Assembly (NCBI GenBank): GCA_037447655.1
Contig: JBBHKE010001777.1
Span: 1 to 52,500, forward strand
Origin: Zygnema cylindricum
Taxonomy: Eukaryota > Streptophyta > Zygnematophyceae > Zygnematales > Zygnemataceae
Direction: 5' to 3'
Length of the DNA stretch: 52,500 nucleotides
Positions 20,077-30,946 of this stretch are shown here, in pieces. Within the stretch, counting starts at the first letter, position 1. Every line of letters starts with the position of its first letter. A model generated the notes under the pieces. That model did not search any database. It was not told the DNA's origin and was given only the letters and a program-made list of their open reading frames with translations. Made by a program: the position numbers and the translations under genes.

Positions 20077-21124
20077 TGAAACTCTGAGACCTCCATAAGT
20101 CCTCAGAGTGGACAGCTTCCAAGAAGCCTCTAGGATAATCCTGACCCCTTTGTGTTTAAGCAAAAATAACTGCCACCCTGGCAGACAAAAACACTGACCA
20201 CCTTCACCCCTGTGAAGACAAGACTCTCCTGAGTCGATAGCAAAAAGAATCTCCGAATTTGCTCCCCTGAGCAGTAAGTTATGAAGGGTCAAAGTTGACC
20301 TTTTGTACAGAAGCTCTTTGGGAGAGAGGGTCCTATCTCCTAATTTTTCTAAGTCCTATCTCTCTCATAGACTCTATCTACTGATGTACGGAACCAATCA
20401 GAATACAGTTCCGTACGCAAAAGTACAGCTGCCGGTGTACTTTATGTACGAACATTGTACGACATGTCCCAAATGTCGACACATGTCATATCCGGATTCG
20501 GTGCCATAATCTCTGGAGATTCCACGATCCAACGTAATTTCGCCACGCGTCATCCGATGTGGCGATGACCACAAACTGCCGAAATCTTCCTCTGCGATCT
20601 CGGCGCTAATTTCGGCCGTCCGATTAGAATCTAATTTAATCGTAGCCGTAATAAATACATGCGCGGTATTCGTTTCACTTACTAAATAAAATGCGCGATA
20701 TTGATTTTGTGAATGTACCGAATTCCGTACTTATAAATTACCGGATCTATGTATACCGTACATAGTTACAGTTAAATGATTTAACCTACATATTAATGTT
20801 TAAATTAATATCGTACTATATGTTACGTAAGACTACTTCTAGACCTAACGGCTAAGGCTACCGGCTATCTACTATTTGTCGGCCAGCAGGTACCAGGATC
20901 AAATCCCGTGGCCGGATTACCTTTTAGTACATAATCCCTAAACTAGTATAAATTTCCCGTAAACCTCATGATAGCCTAGGTAGCCATGGCTCTAGCTTCC
21001 TCTCCAATTTCTCAGTGACTGCGACAAGTTTGAGATTTGGAGAGAGAAGTTAGAGGTAGACTGCCTCGGCTTCTTTATTTCTATTCAGACCTAGAAAATA
21101 CTTTAAAACCATTAGTTTCTACAA
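20077..21124 (-). mobile_element. Solo LTR in the host copia RNase H, TSD AGTCG
   Basis: Homologous along its length to the 22234-23270 LTR. Ends are TGTAGAAACT...GAGTTTCA on minus; size 1,048 bp. It is bounded by perfect 5-bp duplications AGTCG at 20072-20076 and 21125-21129. Removing it restores the RNase H frame. It carries the antisense tRNA-like module at about 20840-20915. No internal region, so it is a recombined solo LTR. Confidence 0.92.
20840..20915 (+). other. tRNA-like module in the solo LTR
   Basis: ACGGCTAAGGCTACC and CCAGGATCAAATCCC at tRNA-like spacing; same place within the LTR as the other copies, antisense to the LTR. Confidence 0.55.
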
Positions 21125-22233
21125 GTCGCGAACTCCAAGAAATTGTCGCCCCACCTAAAACAAAAGTATATCCAGACGTTGACTTTCTTGTATCAAAATC
21201 TCCACCCCAATCTGCGTCACAATATCCCACGCACTCCAAAGATGTTCGTTCAGATCGAAATAGTAAACCAATCTCGACCGTACATGCAAGATAACAAAAT
21301 ATCCTCTTCACGGCCTGCCAATGAATCTTTTTAGGAGCCTGACAAAATCGGCTCACGACAGAAACTGCATCTGAAATATCCGGTCGCGTGGCCACAGTTA
21401 AATACATCAAACTTCCAACGGCCTCACGATAAGGCAGGTGGACAGTTTCCTCCTCATCAAATTTGCGACATTAAAGTTTAGAATCTAGTGGTGTCAAAAC
21501 CGGCTTAGAATCCAACATAACAAATTTTGTTAGTACTTTTTTACAATGTTGCGCTTGCGACAATTTAATATGTCTATTATTGTACCTCAAAACTTTCACT
21601 CTAAGAATATATCGTACGTCCCCCAAATTTGTGACTTTAAAGTGTAGATGCAAGTACTCATTCAATTCTGCGGTTTGGGTCAACTTGTCATATATCATCA
21701 AAAAGTCATCCACGAACACAGAAAATATGATTTAATCCTCCCCCTCACCTTTAACATAAACTTCAGAGTCTGAAACTGTTCGTACAAATCCAAATTCGGT
21801 TAGGACGTTGTGTAATCTCAAATACCAAGTCCGCAGTGCCTGTTTTAGTCCGTACAAGGACTTTCGCAGCCGCCATACATTCCCCTCCTTCAACACTACT
21901 CCTTCCGAAACTTTCATATAAATCTCCTCCTCTAAGTCACCATTTAAGAACGCCGTCTCTACGTCCATTTGGTGAATGTGCTTCTTGCCGGCAGCGACAA
22001 TAGTAATAATCATCATCAATGAATGAAACTTAACAACTGGTGCATATGTCTTTGTATAATCTATCCCCTCCTTTTATTGAAAGCCTTTGCAAACTTACCG
22101 AGCCTTATGTTTTACTACTTCCCCCGAAGCACCTGTTTTGGTTTTAAAAATCCATTTTGCATCCATAGCCTTTTTACCCTCCGGTAGGCTTACCTCCTCA
22201 AAAGTACGGTTGTCAATAACTGATAGAAGTTCT
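21125..22233 (-). pseudogene. Host copia element: RT and RNase H N-terminal part
   Basis: Minus-strand fragments in order: a KKAMDAKWIFKTKT-like RT start, EGIDYTKTYAPV, MDVETAFLNGDLEEEIYM, RKSLYGLKQA, an FVDD catalytic motif (YVDD in most copia), VATRPDISDAV, and SGYTFVLGGATISWSSRL. Several in-frame stops and a frameshift near 21730 show it is dead. Its start at 22233 continues the frame that ends at 28714 once the inner element is removed. Confidence 0.9.
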
Positions 22234-23270
22234 TGTAACTCTGAGACCTACATAGGTCCTTAGAGTAGGCAGCTCACACGAAGCCTTTATGATAACCCTG
22301 ACCCCTTTGTGTTTCAGCAAAACTAACTACCACCCTAGCTGACAAAAACTCTGACCACCTTCAACCCTGTGAAGACACGACTCACTTGAGTCGATAGCAA
22401 AAAAAATTTCTGAATTTGCTCCCCTGAGAAGTAAGTTATGAAGGGTCAAAGTTGACCTTTTGTACAGAAGCTCTTTGGGAGAGAGGGTCCAATCTATGAA
22501 ATTTTTCTAAGTCCTATCTCACTCTAAAACTCTATCTACTGAAGTAAGGCACCAATCATAATACTGTATCGTACAGAAAGGTACAAATTCTTGTGTACTT
22601 TCTGTACGGCCATTGTACGACATGGCCAACAAGTCAACACATGTCATTTTTGGATTCGTTCTTTTAATCCCGGAGATGCCGTATTCCAATATAGTTGTGC
22701 CATGTGTCATTCCATGTGTCGTTGACCGAAAAACGACGAAAAACTATTCCACGATGTTGGCATGCTTCACGGCCGTCGTCCGATTAAAACGGATTTCAAT
22801 CATAGCCGTCATAAATACTTCCGCGATATTTGTTTCGCCTTCGAAACAAATTGCGCGGTATTCGTTTCATATATTCCGTATGGTGTACCTTACAAATTGT
22901 TTCTATTTCCAAATATCCTGTTAAATGAAATAGCCTACGTGTACAGATTTATCTTATTATCAAACCCTATATCGTATATCCTTGATTCTAGTCTAATTGG
23001 CCAAGGCTACCAGCTACAGGCAGCTTAAACAGATGGTAGGTACCTAGTTCAAATCCTGGGTCCGTCAATAACTATTTTGGTAAATCTACCAATGTAATGC
23101 CTGTCCCCGTCTGGATAACATAGGCGGCCATGGCTCTACCTCCCTCTCCTACTTTCAGTGACTCTGACAAGTGTGGGAGCTGGAGAGAGGAGTTAGAGGC
23201 ATACTGCCACTGCTTCTTTTTTGCATTTTACCAAACCTAGAGAATACTAAAATAGCCTTTAATTTCTACA
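22234..23270 (-). mobile_element. 3' LTR of the inner copia element
   Basis: 1,037 bp; on minus it begins TGTAGAAATTAAAGG and ends CTCAGAGTTACA. It is preceded by a polypurine tract (AAATAAGGGGAG, 23271-23282) and by RNase H coding sequence. It is followed by AGAAC, the duplicated target in the host RT (partner AGAAA at 28710-28714). The tRNA-like module is at about 22985-23062 on the opposite strand. Confidence 0.9.
22985..23062 (+). other. tRNA-like module in the inner 3' LTR
   Basis: TCTAATTGGCCAAGGC (A box region) and a good B box, GTTCAAATCC. A TACCA/TGGTA stem lies between. Antisense to the LTR. Confidence 0.6.
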
Positions 23271-23790
23271 CTCCCCTTATTTTCTAGTCACTCTTTATAT
23301 TAAGACCACACTTCTTCCGACAGAAAATTAGTTTAGAAAAGGCACAAGTTTGGTCATCATATTTGCTACCATGTCACTATTTGGTTTATACTCCAATCTA
23401 AATATGTTGTTTTCTACTTTCTCTCTATCAAATCTAAGTCTAATGTCTATGTGTTTGGCTTTAAAGTGATGTTTGGGATTGACAGAAATGGCAATGTCAG
23501 CCTGATTATCACAAAACACTTTCAGGACACCACTCTTAAGATGACCAAGCTCACCAAGCAAAGACTTGACCTACATTAGTTTTTTTACAGCAGAGCAAGA
23601 AGTCATGTACTCAGCCTACATGGTGGACTGGGCAATGACATTTTGCTGCTTGCTGCTATAGCAGCAAGCTCCATCACCCACATACAATATATATCCAAAT
23701 GTGCATCTCCTTATAGGAGCATCCTCATAGCTGGCATCACTCCAAGTGGTGATGTCAGTATTGTTCCCACCCAAATGCAACCATAGATCC
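23271..23790 (-). pseudogene. Inner copia element: RNase H C-terminal part
   Basis: Reads WSDASYEDAPIRRCTFGY, then SSKQQNVIAQSTM-AEYM, FCDNQADIAIS and KHIDIRLRFDREKV, ending in MMTKLVPF. This is the copia RNase H with its terminal TK motif. Stops interrupt it (for example near 23570). The first five bases on plus at its right end (GATCC, 23786-23790) are the target duplication of the element inserted next. Confidence 0.9.
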
Positions 23791-24689
23791 TGTTGAAAAC
23801 AGGTAATTAATAGTTCACTTCTTTATTTTAGTTAGAATGTAAAGAGAGAGAAAGAGAGAACCAAAGTACGCCATGGCTTCCGCGTCATTTAGAAGGAGGC
23901 ACAATGAAATAAAAGGTATTTTACTATTAGTAGCAAAATACTGCCTCTAGCCGGATTTAAACAAGACTGGGTCTATGGACTACTATTTAGACCCAAGCCT
24001 TATCCATTATGGCACTAGCGAAAGGATATAAGTTTCACGCACATTTATCTATTTATAATACGGACTAATTTACAGCCGACTAACAAAAACACGCATTAAT
24101 AATTTCATGCATGGAAGTGAATCGAAGCCGCATAAATACAAATGATCAGACGGCCACAATTGCAGCCGCCACCCGCAATAAAATTTCGGCCGTCTTTGGG
24201 GATAGCGTCACGCAACGCCACGGGGCACCATACTGTTGGAAACTGGAGAAGATGGGAGGAGTAACCATGGCTCCCGTTTTGACAGGCGTCACTTTGAAAG
24301 CCATGTCGTACAATGGCCGTACAATAAGTACATTGCCTAATGTACCTTCTTATACTATATAGTGTTTCTATTGGACTAGGGTTTAGTAGTAGGCAGTCGT
24401 AAGTAGGCAGACCATGACTTAGTGAAATTTAGGTACCTCTCTCTAAGAGAGCTTGTAACTATAAAGGTCATCTTTGACCAACCATAACTTACTGCTCAGG
24501 GGAGCAAATTCAGTGATTCTTTTTGCGTTTGACTCAAGGGAGTCTTCTCCTTACAGGGGTGACAGTGGTCAAAATATTTGTGTGCCTGGGCGGTGCTTAT
24601 TCAGCGGGAAAATAGAAGGGGAAAATATTATCCTAGAGGCTTTACATAGGCTGCTCATTCTCTGGGTCAATGGAGACCACAGAATTGCA
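23791..24689 (+). repeat. 5' LTR of the non-autonomous element
   Basis: Aligned to 26592-27404 from TGAAATAAAAGGTATTTTAC (23905) to GACCACAGAATTGCA. Contains the antisense tRNA-Arg-like module (23946-24020). Confidence 0.85.
23946..24020 (-). other. tRNA-Arg-like module in the non-autonomous 5' LTR
   Basis: On minus: GCCATAATGGATAAGGC, very close to the D-arm of plant tRNA-Arg, then an 8-bp stem TGGGTCTA/TAGACCCA with a 12-nt loop, and a degraded B box TTTAAATCC. Confidence 0.65.
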
Positions 24690-26591
24690 GAATGAAAAAA
24701 TCTGTACTAAACCAAACGCGACAAAAGAAAACAACTTGTGTACTTTGATAGGCACAAACATACAAAACATAACGAATTGTGTACCTTTCGCCGTCGCTTG
24801 AATTCGACTGCAATTTTTGAAAAAATATTTACACGTGCGAATACTTGTTACTATTTGTTTTTCGAAAATACTTAGTTTTAAAACACATCGTCCCTATGTT
24901 TTAAAGGAAAGTTTGAAGATGACGTTTTTTGGCGTGGCCGAGGGTCGAAGAGCATAAGACGACCACATGTTGTACATCCTAAATTCGATGATGAAGCAAA
25001 ATGTACTTCTCATTTTTTCTACCTTATTGTACTGGTGAAACTTACGCGGTGCGTCCCTAAGTTTTACTAGAAAACAATAGAAAAATAACCTTACTTTCGC
25101 ACATGGAGATGCACCCTAAGTCCTTATAGGTTAGAAACAAATAGGTTTTTATTTTTGTAATGTACCCACCTACAAGATAAATGTTTCAAAATTTTATGAC
25201 ACGTGAGAAAACAAAATTCTTTGGGTTGTCAACATTTTACGTCAAGAGAAATCGGCTTACGTTTAGGTTTTAGTGAAGTTTAATAAGGATTTTGAATGAC
25301 GTGGCATTGGGTCAAAAAGAGTGAGTCGACAAATTGGAGTACAATTTAAGTTTCAATATGACGCAAATAGTATTGGGTTAGTACAATTTTCTTGTACGCT
25401 AGAAAATTTTCTCCTTACACGCTCAATTTTCTAAAGCAAATGACAAAACAAAACCCTTAATTGGGAACGCACTATAAGTCTAAATGTTTAAACAGACATT
25501 ATACCAACAACTCTCTCTTAAGCAAAGAGCTAATTCACACACTCATCTTTATGATCAACTAACGAAAACAGAATACCCACAAAAAAAAACATCTAATAGA
25601 TGTTTAGAATTAACCCTAAAAAATAATTGTGCACAACGATAAAGGTCGTTGATAAAGGCTCGATCTATTGTCGGAATATGAAGAGGGCTGTCACTGTATG
25701 CTTAGTCAGAAGAGCCTCGAAACTTGAGCTCGCTCAAAAGCGATTTAAATAAGTTGATGTTAAATAACGGGAATAAGGCTTGGTAAAAGACTCCCTGAAC
25801 CTATGGACTTAAAATATTTGCATATACAATGGCTTAGAATGTCGTCGAAGGAATTTTAAAGCGTCTCGATTCGCCACGCTTTATCGCACGTCGAAAAAAT
25901 TCTCTCTGCGGGGAATCCCTGGGACCATATCACCAAAGGTCCTTGCAATATTGAAAAAAAAAACAAAGTCAACCTAAAGGTTAAAAAATCGCTAAACTGG
26001 AGGTAGTACGACAATATATGTGAAAAATCTCAATGCAACATGTTTTGACACGAATTGTTGCTATATATCATCCCACCCCAAATCATACACAATAGTTGGT
26101 TCTCATCCACGTGGGCTAAAGAGTAAATCAATCTATTGAGCAAATATATGTTGTGTAAATACAAAAGGATGACTATATTTGAGCAATTGGCAAAGAAAAA
26201 CCAATATGAAAAAGTCAAGCAACATGAATCGGGACGTCAAACTGAGAGTCAAAAAATTTGGAGTGGCTTACGAACACGATTTAACCCTCAACCTCAAACA
26301 CTTATATAAGCGAACAAACGATGGAGCAGAAAACGACGTTTGTATACAATTATAAAATTGAACACCTAATAATTCTTATAATATGTGTTGCTACAATTGA
26401 AAGTTGGTGACAACAATGATTGATAAAAAGAGTAAGACTTCATTTTGGGCGTCACACGTTGCTTCTGATCGAGCCAAGAGAAAAATACACTAAAAATGGT
26501 GGTCAAACTTCCTTTAATTTTGAAACAAAATCCGATATAATTTAGTTTTGAATAAAAATGAAATCGAATGAAAGATACATGCCAACAGAGT
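24690..26591. other. Non-coding internal region of the non-autonomous element
   Basis: 1.9 kb with no open frame resembling gag, protease, integrase or RT; the longest frame is about 60 codons. No primer-binding site complementary to initiator tRNA-Met is visible after the 5' LTR. Confidence 0.6.
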
Positions 26592-27404
26592 TGTTTTAGA
26601 AATAGGAGGGCAGAATGAAATAGAAGGTATTTTACTATTTATAGCAAAATACTGCATCTGGCTTAGACTTGAACCAAGGTCTACGGACGAAAATTTAGAC
26701 CTAAGCCTTATCCATTAAGGCACTAGGGAAAGGATATACATACTATGTTTTACGCATATTCATCTATTTATGAAACAGACTAATTTACAACAGACTAACG
26801 AAAACACGTATTAATCAATTCATGCATGGAAGCGAATCGAAGTCGCATAAATACAAATGATCGGACGCCCACAATTATAACAACCACCCGCAATAAAATT
26901 TCGGTGGCAATTGGGGATAGCGTCACGCGACGCCACGTGGCACCATACTATTGAATACCGGAGAAGATGGGAGGAGGAACCATGGCACCGTTTTGACAGG
27001 CGTCACTTACAAAGCCATGTCGTACAATGGCCTACAATATGTACATCGCCTAGTGTACCTTCTTGTACAATATAGTGTTTTTATTGGACTAGGGTTTAGT
27101 AGTAGGCAGTCGTACGTAGGCAGACCTGGACTTAGTGAAATTTAGGTACCTCACTCTAAGAGAGCTTGTAAGTATAAAGGTCATCTTTGACCAGCCATAA
27201 CTTACTGCTCAGGGGAGCAAATTCAGTGATTCTTTTTGCGTTTTGACTCAAGGGAGTCCTTGTCCTCTTAGAGGTGATAGTGGTTAGAATATTTTTGTGG
27301 CTGGGTGGCGCTTATTCAGCGGGAAAGTAGAAGGGGAAAATATTTTCCTAGAGTCTTTACATAGGCTGTTCATTCTTTGGGTCAATGGAGACCACAGAAT
27401 TGCG
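26592..27404 (+). repeat. 3' LTR of the non-autonomous element
   Basis: Matches the 5' LTR at 23791-24689 apart from a gap of about 85 bp near the start. The end CA is changed to CG at 27404, just before the GATCC target duplication. Contains the tRNA-Arg-like module (26653-26725). Confidence 0.85.
26653..26725 (-). other. tRNA-Arg-like module in the non-autonomous 3' LTR
   Basis: On minus: GCCTTAATGGATAAGGC (D-arm like tRNA-Arg), an AGGTCTA/TAGACCT stem, then a T-arm CTTGG-TTCAAGT-CTAAG with a 7-nt loop. The anticodon arm is too long for a real tRNA. Confidence 0.7.
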
Positions 27405-28009
27405 GATCCCTAGTTCGTATGAGATATCTAAGGACTCTGTTATTTGCCTCTCAATCTTTCTTAGTGGGAGCATTCAGACTCCTAGTTAGTACTCTTACAG
27501 CTGTGGCTATGTCCGGACGGGTAGAATTCATAAAATATATTAGTTTTCCCACTACTTGTTTGTAAGCGATGGTCTGCATAAAAGTTTTCTCTTTCCAAGC
27601 CTACCTCCTCATCTAAGTTTATAAATCCATCTTCCACACTCCCTTCACTTCCCTTCTTTAATTCCATAGGAGTGGTACAACTATTAGCCTTGTCCATTTG
27701 GAATTTTTCTAACATATTTCCAATGGCCTCTTTTGGAGTTAATCTTATTGTTTTTCTATATATGTCTCTCTCTACCTGAATTCCCAAAATATACCTTGCT
27801 TCTCCCATATCCTTCATCTGAAATCTTCCTTTTAGATCATTTTTCAACTTATTTATTTTATCCATAGATTTACTTAAAACAAGCAAATCATCAACATAAA
27901 TTGCAATAAAAATAATTCTTTCCTCATCCTCAAACAAATGAATTGAGTGATCTAACTGATCCGAATATATCCCAAACCTGTAAAAAACTCATCACATTTA
28001 GATTTGGGG
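27405..28009 (-). pseudogene. Inner copia element: RT C-terminal and RNase H N-terminal part
   Basis: Minus strand: KCDEFFTGLGYIR, then HLFEDEERIIFIAIYVDD (RT catalytic YVDD), FQMKDMGEARYILGI, STRPDIATAV and RVLRYLIRT. A conserved Trp has become TGA in KKD-stop-EAN. It continues, on the other strand, the RT that ends at 34052, because the segment between has been inverted. At its left end it meets the GATCC target duplication. Confidence 0.88.
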
Positions 28010-28714
28010 ATGCCGTGCGTCGGTTTATATTCTAGCACAAAAGAGGAAGGGTAAGTTTGCATCGAGGAGTTGGAGTGGTTATTTCGTTGGATATTGTGAG
28101 AAAAAGGAGTCTTTATCGAGTTTATGATCCGAATCGGAATATCATTGAGGAATCTAGAAATGTGGATTTTCACGAGGACTTATTATCCACAATCTCTCGA
28201 TCAACTAAGCGAAATTCTAATCTTGACTTTCATGAAGAATTTGAAATCGTTGATCTTAATGACATTGAGGGTTCGGATTCCGAAATTGAGCCGGAATCCA
28301 CCTCAAATGTTAGGAGGGGGGAAAGTAAAATTGTGGAAAATACAAATTTTGGTAACATTGGTGGGGATTCGCGAAGCGAAAATTCCCGAATGTCTTCGGA
28401 CACGAGGAAATCTTCGTCTTCTTAATCAAGTGAACCGAATATTATTGAGGAGGAACTAGCGAGGGAAGAAAATGAATTTCAGCCGAGGAGGAGTATGCAG
28501 AAAAATAGGGGTAAGAAACCGGCTCGTCTTTCTTTTGATGGTAACGAAAATGTGGAGAATTCGTATTATTGTATTTCGGCGGAGAGGGAGGATGATTTTC
28601 TTTTATAGCAATCATTATGTGAAAATAAGCTGGGCGAATCCGTAATCATATGTCGAAGCACAAAAATCATGGGATTGGGAGAAACATTGGAAATTGGCGT
28701 GGGAAAGAGAAATT
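28010..28714 (+). pseudogene. Host copia element: integrase C-terminal part to RT start (inverted segment)
   Basis: Reads GCRASVYILAQKRKGK, WSGYFVGYCEKKE, YRVYDPNRN and ESRNVDFHE, then an acidic linker and SWDWEKHWKLAWERE. The strand is opposite to the rest of the host element. Its left end adjoins a breakpoint. Its right end meets the inner 5' LTR at AGAAA, after which the frame resumes at 22233. Confidence 0.88.
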
Positions 28715-28917
28715 TAGATATTAAAGGCTATTTTAGTATTTTCTAGGTTTTATAAAATGCAACAAAGAAGCAGATGCAATCTGCCTCTAACTCCTCTATC
28801 CAGCTCCCACACTTGTCGCACTCACTGAAAGTTGGAGAGGGAGATAGAGCCATGGCTGCCTATGCTATCCAGACGGGGGACAAGCATAAGATTGGTAAAC
28901 TTACCAAGATAGTAATT

Positions 28918-29005
28918 GACGGGCCCATGATTTGAACCTAGTACCTACCGTCTGTCAAAACTGCCTGTAGCCGGTAGCCTTAGCCAATTGGACTACAATC
29001 AAGGT
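28918..29005 (-). other. tRNA-like module in the inner 5' LTR
   Basis: On minus: CCAATTGGCTAAGGC and GGTTCAAATC. Antisense to its LTR, matching the 3' LTR copy. Confidence 0.6.
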
Positions 29006-29496
29006 TATACGATATAGGGTTTGATAATTAGATAATTCTGTACACATAGGCTATTTCATTTAACGGGATATTTAGACATAGAAACAATTTGTAAAATACG
29101 GCGTACGCAATATCCGCAACGAATACCGCGCTATTTGTTTCGAATGCGAAACAAATATCGCGCAAGTATTTATGACGGCTACGATTGAAATCCGTTTTAA
29201 TCGGACGACCGCGAAGCATGCCGAGATCGTGGAATAGTTTTTCGGGGGTTTGCAGTCAATGTCACATCGAATGACACATAGCACAACCATATGGATTACG
29301 ACATCTCCGGGGAATTACAAGAATGAATCCGAAATTGACATGTGTCGACTTGTTGGCCATGTCGTAGAATGGTTGTATAGAAAGTACATTGGCACTTGTA
29401 CCTTTCTGTACGATACAGTATTATGATTGGTGTCGTACTTCAGTAGATAGAGTTTTAGAGAGAGATAGGACTTAGAAAAAATTCATCCATTGGACC

Positions 29497-30689
29497 TATT
29501 GGTTTTTGGAATCCTTAAGTCCTCTCTATATCACATTGCTATGTTGTCATGCTGTTCTGGTCACACCGCAGGCATAGTAGCTTATGTACTAGGTACTAAG
29601 TGTATTGGAACGTACGGAATTGGACTTCAAGTGACGAGAAGAAACATAGACGAAAAGCACGGTTTGCGTAAAGGGAAATGGACGGCGGTACACTTCAGAT
29701 ACAAGTGTCACTCCTCGAGGAAGTCAAGATTGGTTGTTCCCGATGGAAAAGTACAGTTTCATTTTAGGGACCGGATTTACACGTGGAGGTTCATCTTCGG
29801 TGATCAAAGAATACGTGGAAGGCGGACGGAATCCGCCGTCATTTTTGGATAGAAATATCGACTGTGTTGTCATTGTATGTGGACCGTACGAAACATAATG
29901 CGGGGGGTCAACATGTGATGGGTTGGACTCCACCAAAGCTACGGACAGCAGCGGGCGTCAGTTTGGTCAATTTGGTGAGGGACGCGAAATCGCGTCCATC
30001 ACATGTTATTTTATCATGGACGGTCTAGATTCATTTGACAAAATTCGTAAGGTTTGTAAATAGTGTACAACAATGTTTTTGTCCTACTTGCATTAAATAT
30101 TAGTGTAGATTTATTCATTCTGACATATGTCGAAGTATTCGGATATACTCACATTAATACAGGTAGCTGATTGATTACGTACGGGTGGTATGCCTCCGTA
30201 CATACAGTAGTAAGCTCTAGTGTATATTTGTAGAACTTAGTAATTTCTCAAGTTTAGGAACCTTTTGGACAGAAACTGTTTTTGCTCCTTTTTAAGAATT
30301 TCATCTGAGAATTGCTCTCAATTGTATCGACAGAATTATCTGAAATTTTGCATGTGTGTTCCTCCTTGTATTGCAAATATTTGTGGCAAATTTGTAGACC
30401 TATTGTGAGTCTGAATTGCTTGGGGCTTAACTGTGAATTTGGTCATATTTATCAAAGTTTTGGCAAGCTGTTTTTCTGCATTTTGACAGGGTGTTGTGAT
30501 TATTCGGTTTGGTATTGTTATAAGAAAATTGGTGGGAATACTAAGTGGCCTAGATAATATTTGGTTGAGTAGTTTCATCTTGGTTTGGTTATTTTGTAGA
30601 ATTCTGAGTGGAATCAAAAGAGACTGTTTTGGGGTAGTCTGTGGTGCTTCCAAGGGTAAAATTATTGCTGAAAATGGCTATGAATAAGA
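29497..30689. mobile_element. 1,193-bp insertion of unknown class, TSD GGACC
   Basis: It interrupts the 5' LTR exactly between two GGACC copies (29492-29496 and 30690-30694). Ends are TATTGGTTTTTGG and CTATGAATAAGA. These are not inverted repeats and not TG...CA. Contains no domain I can recognise. A 5-bp duplication suits an LTR-type or some DNA transposon insertion; class unresolved. Confidence 0.65.
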
Positions 30690-30946
30690 GGACCCTATCT
30701 CCCAAAGAGCTTCTGTACAAAAGGTCAACTTTGACCATTCATAACTTACTGCTCACGGGAGCCAATTTAGAGATTCCTTTTGCTATCAACTCAAGGGAGT
30801 CTTGCCTTTACAAGGGTGAAGGTGGTCAAAGTTTTTGTCTGCCACGGTGGTAGTTATTCTTGCTGAAACACAAAGGGGTCAGGGTTATCCTAGAGGCTTT
30901 TTGTGAGCTGCCTACTTTGAGGATTTATGGAGGTCTCAGAGTTACA

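Larger units (their letters stand above)
23791..27404 (+). mobile_element. Non-autonomous LTR retrotransposon, 3.6 kb, TSD GATCC
   Basis: Two related LTRs (23791-24689 and about 26592-27404) in direct orientation flank 1.9 kb without a recognisable gag or pol. Ends are TGTTG... and ...AATTGCA/G. The insertion is bounded by GATCC at 23786-23790 and 27405-27409, and removing it restores the RNase H frame (RTRDLWLHLGG) of the inner copia element. The last 250 bases of its LTR match the 3' part of the inner copia LTR, so it may have used that family's proteins. The left LTR has about 85 bp near its start that the right one lacks. Confidence 0.88.
28715..30946 (+). mobile_element. 5' LTR of the inner copia element, split by an insertion
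   Basis: Two parts, 28715-29496 and 30690-30946, together about 1,039 bp, match the 22234-23270 LTR in order. It begins TTTAGATATTAAAGG (first G of TG mutated) and ends TCTCAGAGTTACA. The interruption is a separate 1.2 kb insertion with its own duplication. No initiator-Met primer-binding site is recognisable after it. Confidence 0.85.

Noticed and set aside
26653-26725. Functional tRNA-Arg gene
   Set aside because: D- and T-arms are convincing but the anticodon arm has a 7-8 bp stem and 12-nt loop and the sequence is part of an LTR.
28057-28425. Independent 122-codon gene
   Set aside because: It is the C-terminal end of copia integrase in a shifted frame (YRVYDPNRN), not a separate gene.
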